From: Rhodococcus coprophilus NBRC 100603
GTDB lineage: Bacteria > Actinomycetota > Actinomycetes > Mycobacteriales > Mycobacteriaceae
Direction: 5' to 3'
Length of the DNA: 64,000 bases
Assembly: GCF_001895045.1 (NCBI RefSeq)
Contig: NZ_BDAM01000005.1
Coordinates: 372,001-436,000 of the forward strand
Both the position numbers and the translations under genes were made by a program. The notes below the pieces were generated by a model. It was not told the DNA's origin. It made no database searches and saw only the letters and a program-made list of their open reading frames with translations. The first letter of the stretch is position 1; each line of letters starts with the position of its first letter. This document shows positions 1 through 9,951 of the stretch, one piece after another.

Positions 1-7
1 CGAGGAG

Positions 8-484
8 ATGGAGCCGACATCAATCGAGTCTGCCCGAGTAGGTAAGCATGTAAAGACTGTCGGGGGAGCGGTGATCGCGGCGCTTCAAGATATTTCGCGA
101 GTTCGACCGGCTAAGTCCGCGCGGATGAAGAATCCCGGCTCGGAGTCCTCCAGTGGGGGGGTGGGTGACTGGTCGCCCTCCGAAGTGCTCGCCGCAGCCA
201 CTGCAGTGTGGAAGCTTGCGCAAGTGGTTCTGGACGAGTGGGAGGATTACCGCGCTGCTCGTGAAACTGCCTTGCATAGCGAGAAACTGGCGAAAGCACG
301 GGCCGAGAAGCTCGCTGTAGACCTAGTAGCGATCGCCCAAACCGTGTGGGACAAGGTGATGGTCGAGACGGAGCATAGGCTGCGAGTCGTCGATTTCTCG
401 AAACCGGAGATCACGGACGGCCTACGCGAATCCGTCGATCAATTGCGCAAAGCTATCAATGCTGCGGAGACGCTCTTGGCGTAA
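8..484 (+). CDS. Hypothetical protein, 158 aa, at left edge of defence island
   Basis: I do not recognise this protein. The C-terminal two thirds (about residues 55-158) looks helical and rich in Ala, Glu, Lys and Arg, with an EKLAKARAEKLAVDL stretch that could form a short coiled coil. There are no membrane segments, no signal peptide and no obvious catalytic motif. The first ATG lies directly against a GAGGAG at 2-7, which is too close to act as its ribosome site, so the true start may be a later codon or lie upstream of the window. It is followed by a strong hairpin and then by a converging restriction gene, so it could be the last gene of an operon entering from the left. Confidence 0.5.
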   Translation: MEPTSIESARVGKHVKTVGGAVIAALQDISRVRPAKSARMKNPGSESSSGGVGDWSPSEVLAAATAVWKLAQVVLDEWEDYRAARETALHSEKLAKARAEKLAVDLVAIAQTVWDKVMVETEHRLRVVDFSKPEITDGLRESVDQLRKAINAAETLLA

Positions 485-514
485 GTCGGGTGCCGCGCTG
501 GGTCGAGTTGGGAC

Positions 515-560
515 TACGGGGTGTGTGCGGTTGACCCTAGTCGGCCGCACACACCCCGTA
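515..560. terminator. Strong bidirectional hairpin between converging genes
   Basis: A perfect 16-bp inverted repeat: TACGGGGTGTGTGCGG at 515-530 pairs with its complement at 545-560, leaving a 14-nt loop. It lies between two converging stop codons (482-484 on + and 565-567 on -). There is no clear U tract, as is common for actinobacterial terminators. Its placement is the main reason for calling it a terminator for both genes. Confidence 0.75.
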
Positions 561-564
561 CGCG

Positions 565-3430
565 TTAGTCTTCTAGCTCCGGTGCGTCCTGAACCGTGGT
601 GACACCGAAGAATTCGGTCACCCGATTCAGGGTGTGCTCGTCGCGGAGCCTGCAAGCGGAATTCTGGTTCGCGAACAACCCCGCTTCGCGGAGAGCCGAC
701 TCGCGGTCGACCGTCCGCTCCCAGATGACCGGGACGATCCACTCCTGGTAGTCCTCTTCGGGGTCCGGGTTATCGATCTCGTGCGTGTAAGGCCCGACGA
801 GATCGAGGCTGCGGAAGTCCACCTGCATGCCGTCGACCTCGAGAGTCGCCTGGTCCGCAGGCGCGGCAGACCCCGCAACTGTACCGGCACCGACATACCC
901 GACCTTCGGGACATAGACGAAAACGCGGTCGCCTACGTGGAGGTTCTTGAGGGTGTCCGAGTACCAGCGGCCGCCGCCGGCCGAGACGAACCCGTACTTG
1001 CGCGCGTCGTCCCAGTTGCGGGAATCGTTGACTTCGTCCAGGCAGACGTACCAGTCTTGTCCATTCCAGGCGGGCTTCTTCGAGGGAGATTCGGCGCTCT
1101 CGCCGTTGCCGTTGGGTGAATTCGGCGATGTGTTGGTGGAATGAGACGGCGTCCGTGTGGATGAGCTGGGCGAATAGCCGAACTGGGTGAGGCGATGCCG
1201 GGCGACGTCGAGCTCTGCGTCGGTGAACAGCGGTTCGAAGACAGGCTCGACGACAACGGCCTCGATGGTGAGATCGATGCGTCCTCGTTCCCACAACTCG
1301 GAGAATCCGTCCGAGATGGTCCTCGCGGCGAGGAGCTTCTTCGCCGTGGCCAAGGGACCTATGTTGGCGACCATGCTGATGAACTGGGTGGCGTTGTAGC
1401 CGGCCTCGCGCCGAGCTCGGTCATACAGTTCGCGGACCCGTGACCCGAATTCGGACTCGAGCTCCGTCGTGTTGTCGATGGTCGCTGCCGGGGGAACCTC
1501 GGTTTCGGTAGTCTCTGAGACTCCTGCCGCTGCCTCGTTCAGGTTGTTGACGAAGCCGAGCAATGCGTCGACCGACGTAAAGACCTTGTAGCCCAGTTCT
1601 TCGAGTCGTGGGAGATCGGCTTCGTCCGGATCGAGTTCGAGGATGACGGGGTCACCGAGTCCGTGCTGCAGTCCGTCGGACCAGAACGCTTCTGCCATGG
1701 ACAGGAAGCGCCCGCTCGCGGGCTCGGTGATCTCGGTATCGACTTCCGGTTCGGCGAACCCGAGGTCATGAAGCTCCGCTATCATGGCCTGAATCTGCAG
1801 GGTTCTGGGATCGTCGGGTTCTGTTTCAGTGACGGCGATCGGTTGTAGAGACTCTTCGGTGCTTTGTGAACCCGACCGCAGTTCTTCGAGGAATGACTGA
1901 GCGGCCTCGGCGAGCAGTTCACGTCGGGCGGCAAGGAAGTCGGGGTAGCGATCGACGGTCCAGAGCGCAGGGTCGGTCGGGATCCACTGAGAGGCAAGCA
2001 CGCCGGGATTCTTCGCCTCAACCTCTGCGAAGTACTCCTCGGGCGCACGTTTACCGATCTCGAGGTTCGTAGCCTGGGTGAGGAAGCAGAAGTTCGCGAT
2101 CGCGTTGACCTGACTCCGGTCGTAGTGGTCGCGCAGGTATGCCTTCGGGAAGACGTGATGCACCTGCAGACTGGTGAGTTTGCCCAACAGTTCTGCGCGC
2201 AATTCCAAACCGCTGCCGAAATCTCGTGCGCCCTTGACTCGGGTGAGTAGGTATAGAAGCGGGTAGAAGCGCGACCCTCTGGTGGAGCCATCGAAGTCGT
2301 GCGGAAGTACCTCGAGCTTCCCGCCGCGGATGCGTTCGAGGGTGGAGATCAAGCCGTCGACGCCCGAGTCGCGAACCGCGTCGTAGTCCTGCTGCAGGTA
2401 GCTTTCTGTCGATCCGCTGAAACGGCCCCAGAGTGCCGAGTGGACGTACCAGTACAGAACCTTGTCGCGCTGGGCTGCGTCGGTGAACTTGCCCCCGTTC
2501 AATTCGAGCAGGCGCGAAACGACGGGAACCGCGTAACGGCCCATCAGAACCCTGTCGTGGTCGAGTCCGAGCCGGCCGGAATACTGCATCGAGGAACGTG
2601 CCGATGTGGGCGACGGAGGACGTGAGAGAGCGCTCGAACTCATCGGCCTTTACGGTGCTGAGAGCGGTGAAAAGTGCGCGGCCTCTCGCCACCGCGGTCG
2701 CGTTGCGAAGCAGCCAGTCCAATGTGAAATCGAAGCCCGCCTTCTTCCACACCGCAAGGTGATCACGCATCTCCTGACGCGCGGGCGGCCACTGCGCACA
2801 AAGGGACGCAAGGGCAAGGTCGCCCTTCGACAACTTCGTACCACCAGAGTTCACGCGGTTGAAGATGTCGACTACTTCGTCGACGGTCTTGTCGGAACCG
2901 GTGATCTTCTCGACGTTGAATTCACGGTGCAGGATCTGCGACAGCGTGTTCAGACGGTCGAGGTAGGTGTTTGCCTTATCGGCGTGCTCCGTGAATGCCA
3001 TGAAGAACGGTTTCAGGCCCTCACGGAAGAGCTGGGTGACGCTCACCCAACACGGATCCTCGGCCATAGCCATCGGCCGATAGAACTCGAAAACCTCGGA
3101 TTCGACGTTGAAATACAAACCCGTGAATGCGGAGGGGTCGCCCTCGAAGAACGGGGGAGGGGTACCGCGAACTACGCCGTACAGCGGCGTAACGCGTTGC
3201 TGACCATCGAGCAGAAGCTGCCGGACGCCACCGCTGGTGACCTCGCCACGCACAGCAATGTCGCTGGTTGCGGTCTCCCACATCAGCAGGCCGCCCACGG
3301 GGTAACTGCGATAGAGCGAGCGCATCAACCCGCGCACCTGGTCTCGGTTCCACACGTAGCCGCGCTGGAATTCGGGCAGCAGGACGGTGCCAGAATCAAT
3401 CTCGTCGAGCAGGGTGGACAACTTCGGCAT
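565..3430 (-). pseudogene. DUF262-DUF1524 (GmrSD/BrxU-like) nuclease with EVE/PUA-like C-terminus, frameshifted
   Basis: Two overlapping minus-strand reading frames together make one protein of about 950 aa. The first frame (from ATG 3430, with GGAAGG just upstream) starts LPEFQRGYVWNRDQVRGL and has LLDGQQRVT and FNRVNSGGTKLSKGDLALA, the hallmarks of DUF262 (ParB/sulfiredoxin-like NTP-binding fold). The second frame continues GLDHDRVLMGRYAVPVV and carries the DUF1524 HNH-type motif QVHHVFPKAYL with a following N residue. Near its end, WYVCLDEVNDSRNWDDARK and a GDRVFVYVP stretch resemble an EVE/PUA-like base-recognition domain. The frame changes once near 2575 (one extra base in GCCGGCCG), so full-length product needs an error correction, slippage or reversal. 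Relatives are modification-dependent (type IV) restriction enzymes. It lies 41 bp downstream of the helicase gene in the same direction. Confidence 0.8.
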
Positions 3431-3471
3431 AGCGAACCTTCCGAACAGAATGGCGAGTCACAGGCTGTCTA

Positions 3472-5562
3472 TCAGATGAGGGGGACAAGAAACGGACTCG
3501 GTGTCTCGTTCCATGTCACGAGAAGATCCTCACGTGCTCGTGTACACGCGACGAAGAGAACGCAGCGCTCACGTTGCATATCCTGCTGGTGGGACTGGGG
3601 GTCTTCTCCGACCGGCGTCACGGCTGCAGCGGCCGGTACCTGCTTCGCGCTTACGCTCACCACCGTCATGCAGCGGAACTCCAATCCTTTCATCGCATGC
3701 ATGGTGCCGATCAGTACGGAATCGGTAGCACCTTTCGACTTGGCCAACAGGCGCACCGGGATGCCGCGGGTGAAGAGGGCGTCCTGAATCTTCTTGTGCT
3801 GCCACTTCGCTCGCGTCGCGATACCGATCTCGCCGGGCTCGACGCCACTGGCGATCCATGCCTCCACGGTCTCCGCGACGTAGTTCGCCTCGTCTGTCTG
3901 AGTGGTGAATCCCTTCGCCGTAGGCGGAGGGCCGTGTACGTCGGAGCGGCAACCTGCGATCGAGTCGAGGTGGCCGTCCATGTCGTCGATGCGCGCACCG
4001 TGCAGGAGCTGCATGCTCCACGCCAAGATTTCGGCTGTAGTTCGGTAGTTGAGATTCAGTCGACTCGACCGTCCGGTGACCTTGATTCCAACTTCGCGCA
4101 AACTCACGCGACTGTCGTAGATCCGCTGGTGGGTGTCACCGGCGATGAAAATGTCGTCCTGGTGTTCGGGTACGGCTGCGCGGACGAGTCGCCATTGTTC
4201 GGGGCTGAGGTCCTGGGCTTCATCCACAATGATGTGGACGTAGGGTTTGTCGGATCGTCCGCCCAGGATGCGTGTCGCTTCTCGACAGACGGTTTCGTGG
4301 GTCCACACCGATGTTTCTCGAAGCGCATTCTCGAATTCCCACACTGCCTGCCAGACTTGAGCTTTCTGGTTCGTACCCAACCGACGGCCGCGGCCGATGC
4401 GCTTGGCGGAGAGGTAGTCGGCTGCAGTGGAAACGTCCTGAGCGAGAACTACCTGACGCCATTCTGCGGCGAGGAAAGCTTCGGTGAACGGTAGCTCCAG
4501 ACGCTGAACTATCGATGCCCACAGCTGTTTTTCGTCGTCGTCGCCAACCATCGTCGGCGCGCCATGGACCTCGCGAAAGATCTGATGAGCGAGCTTGTCG
4601 ACGTGTTGAACATCGATACGTTCGAGGACGTCCGGAGAGTTGGCCAGGAGTTTCACGCCGGCTCTGAGCGAATCTGTCAACGTCGACGTGAACGTCGTGA
4701 CCAAGACCGGTCCGGTGGACTTCGACGCCAGCCGTTGAGCGCGATGCAACGCGACCACGGTCTTCCCTGTCCCGGGTCCTCCAGTTACGCGCGCAGGACC
4801 CCGAAAGTTGGCGTCAACCACGGCTCGTTGAGTGGGATGAAGATACACGCGCCACAACGCGAACGGGTGCGCGAAGATCGCCATCAGATCGTCCGGTCCG
4901 TCGACAAGGACGATTCTGTCGGAGCTGCGAGCGACCGCGGCGTCGAGGTCGTCGGGGTCGTAAGGCTCTTCGACGATTCTCGCACCGAGCTCCGCCCAGA
5001 CCTGTTCGGGTGTCAGGCCGGATGCGAGGCCCGCCAATACATCCCACTGGGTCTCGGGCAAGAAGGCTTTCAATGCATCAAGCTGCGTGGTGTCAGTTAT
5101 CGTCCGAGCTACCTTGAGGATCTCCTCGTCTATACCGAGGCGAGTCAGATCAGCGTCGTTGACCTCCTCGAACAGCAGTTTCGGGGCCGATTCGGCGCCT
5201 CGTGCAAGTTCTGGAATAGCCTCGTCGATTGTTATCACGTCTCGGACTTCGAGCCCGCCTGTGGCGCGATTCACCGAGACGTGATGTCTACGGGCCCACG
5301 TGTACGCATCGTCATGCGGCAGCACCGTCAAAAGCGTGTACGTTTCCCCAGTTTCGGGGCTGAGGACGATGCCGCGATAGAACTGGTCGATGCGGATCGA
5401 GCGATAAAGGGGATGGCGTGTGTCCGCGATCTTTTCGAGGTGGATGCCTGTGTGCGTGGCTGCTTCGAACTTCGACAGGGTTTCGGTGATCTTGTCCTGC
5501 AGAGGCTTGTCGAGTCGGCCGAACTCCTTCAAACACTGTCGGGCGATGGCGAGTTTTGGCAT
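3472..5562 (-). CDS. UvrD/Rep-type superfamily 1 helicase with RelE/ParE-like N-terminal region
   Basis: A 696-aa protein. Superfamily 1A helicase motifs are visible in order: Q-like motif HPTQRAVVDAN, Walker A GGPGTGKT at residues 261-268, Walker B VDEAQDLSP, motif III GDTHQRIYD, motif IV NYRTTAEIL, motif V GTMHAMKGLEF and motif VI ACTRAREDLLVTW. Residues 1-95 (GRLDKPLQDKITETLSKF, then LYRSIRIDQFYRGIVL and a cluster of histidines and arginines) resemble the RelE/ParE/HigB toxin fold rather than a helicase element. I see no separate nuclease motif. ATG 5562 has GGGGGGA 9 bp upstream. It probably forms an operon with the DUF262 gene and acts in anti-phage defence; that role is inferred from context. 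Confidence 0.8.
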   Translation of the reverse strand: MPKLAIARQCLKEFGRLDKPLQDKITETLSKFEAATHTGIHLEKIADTRHPLYRSIRIDQFYRGIVLSPETGETYTLLTVLPHDDAYTWARRHHVSVNRATGGLEVRDVITIDEAIPELARGAESAPKLLFEEVNDADLTRLGIDEEILKVARTITDTTQLDALKAFLPETQWDVLAGLASGLTPEQVWAELGARIVEEPYDPDDLDAAVARSSDRIVLVDGPDDLMAIFAHPFALWRVYLHPTQRAVVDANFRGPARVTGGPGTGKTVVALHRAQRLASKSTGPVLVTTFTSTLTDSLRAGVKLLANSPDVLERIDVQHVDKLAHQIFREVHGAPTMVGDDDEKQLWASIVQRLELPFTEAFLAAEWRQVVLAQDVSTAADYLSAKRIGRGRRLGTNQKAQVWQAVWEFENALRETSVWTHETVCREATRILGGRSDKPYVHIIVDEAQDLSPEQWRLVRAAVPEHQDDIFIAGDTHQRIYDSRVSLREVGIKVTGRSSRLNLNYRTTAEILAWSMQLLHGARIDDMDGHLDSIAGCRSDVHGPPPTAKGFTTQTDEANYVAETVEAWIASGVEPGEIGIATRAKWQHKKIQDALFTRGIPVRLLAKSKGATDSVLIGTMHAMKGLEFRCMTVVSVSAKQVPAAAAVTPVGEDPQSHQQDMQRERCVLFVACTRAREDLLVTWNETPSPFLVPLI

Positions 5563-5663
5563 CAGCGGATCCCCCCGTGGTTATGTCGACTCATTGGGAC
5601 ATCTTTACCATCCGGGTTGATGATCTACGGACCTAGACGGTATGCGTAGCCGAGAGGCGTTGA

Positions 5664-6017
5664 GTCAGGGGTTGCGGACGAGGTCCGCTCACCCACGTTC
5701 GTGGGTCCGACATCGGGCAGCACCTGCGCCCCAGCGGTGACACGGTTTACCGGGACGGCGTAGCAATCAAGACCGTCGTCCCACTTCACCGCCTCGCCGT
5801 CCGCGGGATCGGTTCCCGCTATCTGTCCGAAGACGAGCGGATCCAGATCGCCGAGCTCCGTCGGGACGGCGTAAGCGTTGCGACGATCGCCGAACAGGTG
5901 AACCGAGCCCGGTCGACGATCTGCCGCGAACTCAAACGCAACGTCGGCTCTTCCTGCGCAGTTCGACCGCATGGGGTCCTGCTGCCGCCCCCGAACGTGC
6001 GTGCACGCCCCCCATGA
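5664..6017 (+). pseudogene. IS30-family transposase N-terminal remnant
   Basis: An open frame with no clear start reads GSRYLSEDERIQIAELRRD followed by VATIAEQVNRARSTICRELK, the N-terminal helix-turn-helix typical of IS30-family transposases. The homology stops right after ELKRN. The frame then runs out into unrelated sequence and ends at TGA 6015, so the DDE catalytic domain is missing. I could not identify inverted terminal repeats. A short palindrome ACCCACGTTCGTGGGT lies inside it near 5691-5706. It sits between two defence units and marks a past insertion or rearrangement. Confidence 0.65.
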
Positions 6018-6620
6018 GGTGTCGAGCGATCGTCGCACCTTGATCTTGAAGCGTGCCATCGCTGAGGCAGACGGTGAGATGTCGGCGACCATCGGCCTGC
6101 CGCACGAGATCGAACCAGGCAAGTTCACCTTCAATTCATGGTCGACCTAGGTGGCGATCGGCCGAGCGCACACGAGATAACCCTCGACTGAGAGGGGGGA
6201 TGGACCGCGAGCTGGACAGAGGACATCTCCTCTGACGAGGACATCTCTCCAGGCTCGAGCGCTCCCGCCTTCGGATCAGCCTCCTGGCGCAATGACAGAG
6301 ATTTGTTGTGGCCTGCACTTGGCCAGATCTTGCGCTCGACGGTTGGGCACACTCCCGGTGCTGCCCCGGGAGCGCCCTACCCACCGAGGAGGCGGAGGAC
6401 GCGCTATACGAACCCCCGACGTGGGTCGAGCTGGCACGTGTGATCCCACATGTGCTGCAAGGAACGGATATCCCCGGCCGAACCGGGCAGACCTACGAGT
6501 AATCCATTTTCTTGATGATCCTGCCCCACCTCGGCGAGTGACAGCGTGATCCACTCCAGCCCCCACACGGAAATCTCGTTCTAAGGCACGCCGATCGCGC
6601 TTACGAAACTGCGGCCGAGC
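6018..6620. other. Non-coding or decayed segment between IS30 remnant and mcrB
   Basis: About 600 bp without a convincing gene. Short open frames exist on both strands, but none resembles a known family and none has a good ribosome site. It is probably further debris of the mobile element plus the promoter region of mcrB. Confidence 0.5.
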
Positions 6621-8813
6621 GTGCCCTATGGTGCGAACGTGCCGAAGTTCTGGGGGACTCACAACGACCAACCGAGTATCGATCCTGTCGCCGATGGTGC
6701 GGTGCGCCTCGGCTGGGACGAACTCGGAGATCTCGCGCTTCTGCATCCGACACGGGACGCTTTCAAAGAAGCTGTAGCCGGCGCGTTTCCCGACAGGCCG
6801 GAATCGGTCGCGTCCTGGGCCGGCACCCTCTACCGATTCGTGCATGCACTCGCCGTAGGAGATGTCGTCGTATGTCCGGACCGCGCGACCCGGACGATCA
6901 ACATCGGTCGGGTCCGCGGTGGGTACGAGTTTCATCCGGAAGTCGAGCAGTACCGGCACTGGCGTCCGATTCAATGGCTCGTGACCGGAGTTCCACGAGA
7001 CGAACTGTCGGTCTCAGCCCAGAACCAGATCAGCGCAGCGCTGTCCCTGTTCACCCTCACCACCGCTGGAGAGGAAATCGCCAGGCTTATTGACGAGCCC
7101 CATTCGGCGACCGAGCAGGACGACTTCCTATGGGTGCCGTTCTACCAAGAACTCGCCGATGTGATTCTGACGTTCCGCAACAATCGGGAAGGACTGCTCG
7201 ATCGGTTGTGGAACGTCGCAGAGACACCGGGCCTGGAGCGTTACTTCCGCTATCTGCGTACAGACGTTCACAAGGATGGATCACGGGGGGCAATTCGAGA
7301 CATCGATCCGTTCACTGCGTTCGGGCCGTTCAACAGGGGAATCACGGATTCGACCCGCGCACGGATCGCAGAAACCTACCGGATCGTCTTCGAGATCACC
7401 GCCGCAGCACCCACCTCGTTCGTAGGAATACCGGTGGTCAGCAACTTGAACTCATGGTTCATCCGCTACGAAAACGGCCGCAGCCCCGGCGAGGTCGACC
7501 GATTATGGGACCTGGCAGAGGCAACCACCGCCTACGCTGCAGTTGGCAACGAGGACACCCGCGAGAGGCTAGTGGCAGCCTTCGACGCCGCTGCCAGAGG
7601 AAACACCCGGCAACTGTCCATGGGGATCTATTGGATTCGCCCCGAGACCTTCGCCGCCTACGATCAGGTCAACGCCGGTTTTCTGGTCGGCCAGTATCCC
7701 GAGTTCGCCGCGATCCTGGCGTTGCGGTCGAAGATCGACGGTGAACATTTCTTGGCGAACACGGAGCAGATACGGAGCTGGATCCAGGACGAATCCACGC
7801 CCTTCAGCTCGATACCCGAGTTGTCCGCCGCAGCGTGGCGCTACACGAAGATGAAGCACGAGCCTTCCACGGAACCGAGCGAAACAGCTCTGTCGGCCGC
7901 GTCCGACAGCGAACCAATCGAAGGTGACATATACACCCTTGACTCCATCATCGAGGACGGGTGTTTCGTCCCGCGTTCCGAACTTGAGACGTTCCAGGAA
8001 CGACTTCTGTCGAAGAAGAACCTGATCTTCCAAGGCCCTCCAGGTACAGGGAAGACTTGGCTGGCAAGACGACTAGCCTGGACGATTTGTAACGAGCGCC
8101 GCAGCGATCGTGTCACTGTCCTCCAATTCCACCCCTCCTTGTCCTACGAAGACTTCGTGCGAGGATGGCGCCCGGCGACCGAAGGGCGCCTTGAGTTGGC
8201 GGACGGACCGTTCCTGGATTTGTGCCGAAACGCCGATGCTCACCGCGACGACAATCATGTATTGGTGATCGAAGAGATCAACCGAGGGAACCCGGCACAG
8301 ATTTTCGGCGAGCTGTTGACCCTTCTCGAAGCGGACAAACGCAGCCCGGATAACGCCATGCGTCTGGCATATCCCATAGACGAGGACGAACGTTTCCATA
8401 TCCCGCCGAACTTATATGTCATCGGCACGATGAACCTCGCCGACCGATCCCTTGCCCTTGTGGACATGGCGCTGCGCCGCCGCTTTGCCTTCATCGAACT
8501 CGAACCTCAGTTTGGCAGCGCCTGGACCGAACACGTCAGCGGATTGGGCTACGACTTGGAAACCCTCGAACGCTTCGGGGCACGCATGCAGGAGCTGAAC
8601 ACCCAGATCATCGAGGACCGAACACTGGGTCGGCAGTTTCGCATCGGGCACAGTTTCTTCACTCCCGGACCCTCCACGGGAGCAGTAACACTGACGACGC
8701 AACAGTGGCTCGACCGGGTGGTCCAGACCGAGATCAAACCGCTCCTCGAGGAGTACTGGTTCGATCGTCCCGGCACGGTCGACGACGCGCTTGCCAAACT
8801 GCGAGAGCTATGA
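6621..8813 (+). CDS. mcrB: McrB-like AAA+ GTPase subunit of modification-dependent restriction system
   Basis: A 730-aa protein. The C-terminal half is an McrB-type AAA+ motor: Walker A GPPGTGKT at 472-479, FHPSLSYEDFVRG, Walker B region VIEEINRGNPAQIFGELL from about 549, and MNLADRSLALVD from 604, matching the McrB MNTADRS guanine-nucleotide signature, followed by the arginine-rich ALRRRFAF. In the family it uses GTP to translocate DNA and drives McrC cleavage of DNA with modified cytosines. The N-terminal part (WGTHNDQP, then SWAGTLYRFVHALAVGDVVV) is not the E. coli DUF3578 domain and probably sets target specificity. The start is uncertain: ATG 6621 lacks a good ribosome site and GTG 6639 is an alternative. 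It lies 4 bp upstream of mcrC. Confidence 0.88.
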   Translation: MPYGANVPKFWGTHNDQPSIDPVADGAVRLGWDELGDLALLHPTRDAFKEAVAGAFPDRPESVASWAGTLYRFVHALAVGDVVVCPDRATRTINIGRVRGGYEFHPEVEQYRHWRPIQWLVTGVPRDELSVSAQNQISAALSLFTLTTAGEEIARLIDEPHSATEQDDFLWVPFYQELADVILTFRNNREGLLDRLWNVAETPGLERYFRYLRTDVHKDGSRGAIRDIDPFTAFGPFNRGITDSTRARIAETYRIVFEITAAAPTSFVGIPVVSNLNSWFIRYENGRSPGEVDRLWDLAEATTAYAAVGNEDTRERLVAAFDAAARGNTRQLSMGIYWIRPETFAAYDQVNAGFLVGQYPEFAAILALRSKIDGEHFLANTEQIRSWIQDESTPFSSIPELSAAAWRYTKMKHEPSTEPSETALSAASDSEPIEGDIYTLDSIIEDGCFVPRSELETFQERLLSKKNLIFQGPPGTGKTWLARRLAWTICNERRSDRVTVLQFHPSLSYEDFVRGWRPATEGRLELADGPFLDLCRNADAHRDDNHVLVIEEINRGNPAQIFGELLTLLEADKRSPDNAMRLAYPIDEDERFHIPPNLYVIGTMNLADRSLALVDMALRRRFAFIELEPQFGSAWTEHVSGLGYDLETLERFGARMQELNTQIIEDRTLGRQFRIGHSFFTPGPSTGAVTLTTQQWLDRVVQTEIKPLLEEYWFDRPGTVDDALAKLREL

Positions 8814-8817
8814 CCCG

Positions 8818-9951
8818 ATGAAAATTCCGATCCGTAACCTCTGGCTCTTGCAGTTGTTCGCGTCCGATCTGTACCGACATCACGGCCACGAGTTTGCCGG
8901 TGCGGAGAGGATCGCCGACAATCTGCCCCAGCTGGTAGCGCAGATGCTGGCCGACGAAGTCGAAACCAGGCTGCACATGGGCTTGTCTGTAGGTTTCACC
9001 CGAACGGTGTCGGATTTGCACCGAGTTCGAGGCAGGATCGATGTACTCGGCACGACGCGACATCGACTTCTCGAGCGGGGACTGGTCCGGTGCCGATACG
9101 ACACCCTGGTCACCGACACCGTGGCCAATCGCCTGGTCCGCTCCGCGCTTCGAGCTGCCGCCACATCGCTCCCGCATCATCCGCGGTTCCGGTCTCTGGC
9201 GCTCCAACTGGAAGTTGCCGGAGTGACGGGACCGGCACCGCGACCGGACATCGTGCCGTCGCTGCGCCGGCAACGACTGCTGGCCCGCGACCATCGGATG
9301 CTCTCCCTCGCCGAACTCCTGCTGACAATGTCGATACCGGACCCCGGCCAAGATAAGTTCGTCACCGTAGCCCCCGAGGATTCGGACCGCTACCTGCGCA
9401 GACTCTTCGAGCGCGCCGTCTACGGCTTCTACCACCACACTCTCGGCTCCCGAGGATGGTCGGTGGAGCCTGGCACCCGACTGTCGTGGAGTATCGACCG
9501 GATTTCTGAGGGCATGCAGGCGGTGCTGCCAGGGATGTACACCGACATCACCCTCCGCGCACCGCTGCGCCCGGGAGAAAGTATTCGGCGGCGGATAGTA
9601 GTCGACACCAAGTTCACAGCCATCACGCAGGCCGGCTATCACCGCCCTACAACCCTGAACAGCGGACATCTATACCAGATCTACGCTTACTTGATGTCTC
9701 AGCAGGAGAGGAGCGACGATCATCGTCACGCCGAAGGCCTCATGCTGCACCCCGTCGTCGACGGACACTTCGATGAAGACATGGTCATCCAAACGCACAG
9801 AATCCGATTCGCCACTGTTGATCTGCGTGCCTCCGGAGAGACCATCGCTGCACATCTAATAAGAGCTACCTCCCGAGGCAGTCATTCTGAGACCGTCGCT
9901 GGGACCTTGTTAACGCCGTCTGCCGACCAATTGGACGACGACGTTCCCTAA
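8818..9951 (+). CDS. mcrC: McrC-like PD-(D/E)xK nuclease subunit
   Basis: A 377-aa protein counted from ATG 8818, which directly follows the McrB stop at 8811-8813; a start at 8791 inside mcrB is also open but less likely. The N-terminus IPIRNLWLLQLFASDLY is typical of McrC. The conserved nuclease core is visible as MYTDITL followed about 20 residues later by RIVVDTKF, the D...DxK of the PD-(D/E)xK fold, then a histidine/tyrosine helix (GHLYQIYAYL). It forms the cleavage subunit of the McrBC complex with the preceding gene. The context suggests restriction of incoming DNA carrying modified cytosine. Confidence 0.88.
   Translation: MKIPIRNLWLLQLFASDLYRHHGHEFAGAERIADNLPQLVAQMLADEVETRLHMGLSVGFTRTVSDLHRVRGRIDVLGTTRHRLLERGLVRCRYDTLVTDTVANRLVRSALRAAATSLPHHPRFRSLALQLEVAGVTGPAPRPDIVPSLRRQRLLARDHRMLSLAELLLTMSIPDPGQDKFVTVAPEDSDRYLRRLFERAVYGFYHHTLGSRGWSVEPGTRLSWSIDRISEGMQAVLPGMYTDITLRAPLRPGESIRRRIVVDTKFTAITQAGYHRPTTLNSGHLYQIYAYLMSQQERSDDHRHAEGLMLHPVVDGHFDEDMVIQTHRIRFATVDLRASGETIAAHLIRATSRGSHSETVAGTLLTPSADQLDDDVP

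Noticed and set aside
2606-3787. 393-codon plus-strand frame
   Set aside because: It is opposite to the DUF262 and helicase genes, which have strong motifs, and its own sequence has none.
5637-5706. GCCGAGAGG and ACCCACGTTCGTGGGT resembling tRNA Ser/Leu parts
   Set aside because: The rest of the tRNA fold is missing; the palindrome lies in the IS30 remnant frame.
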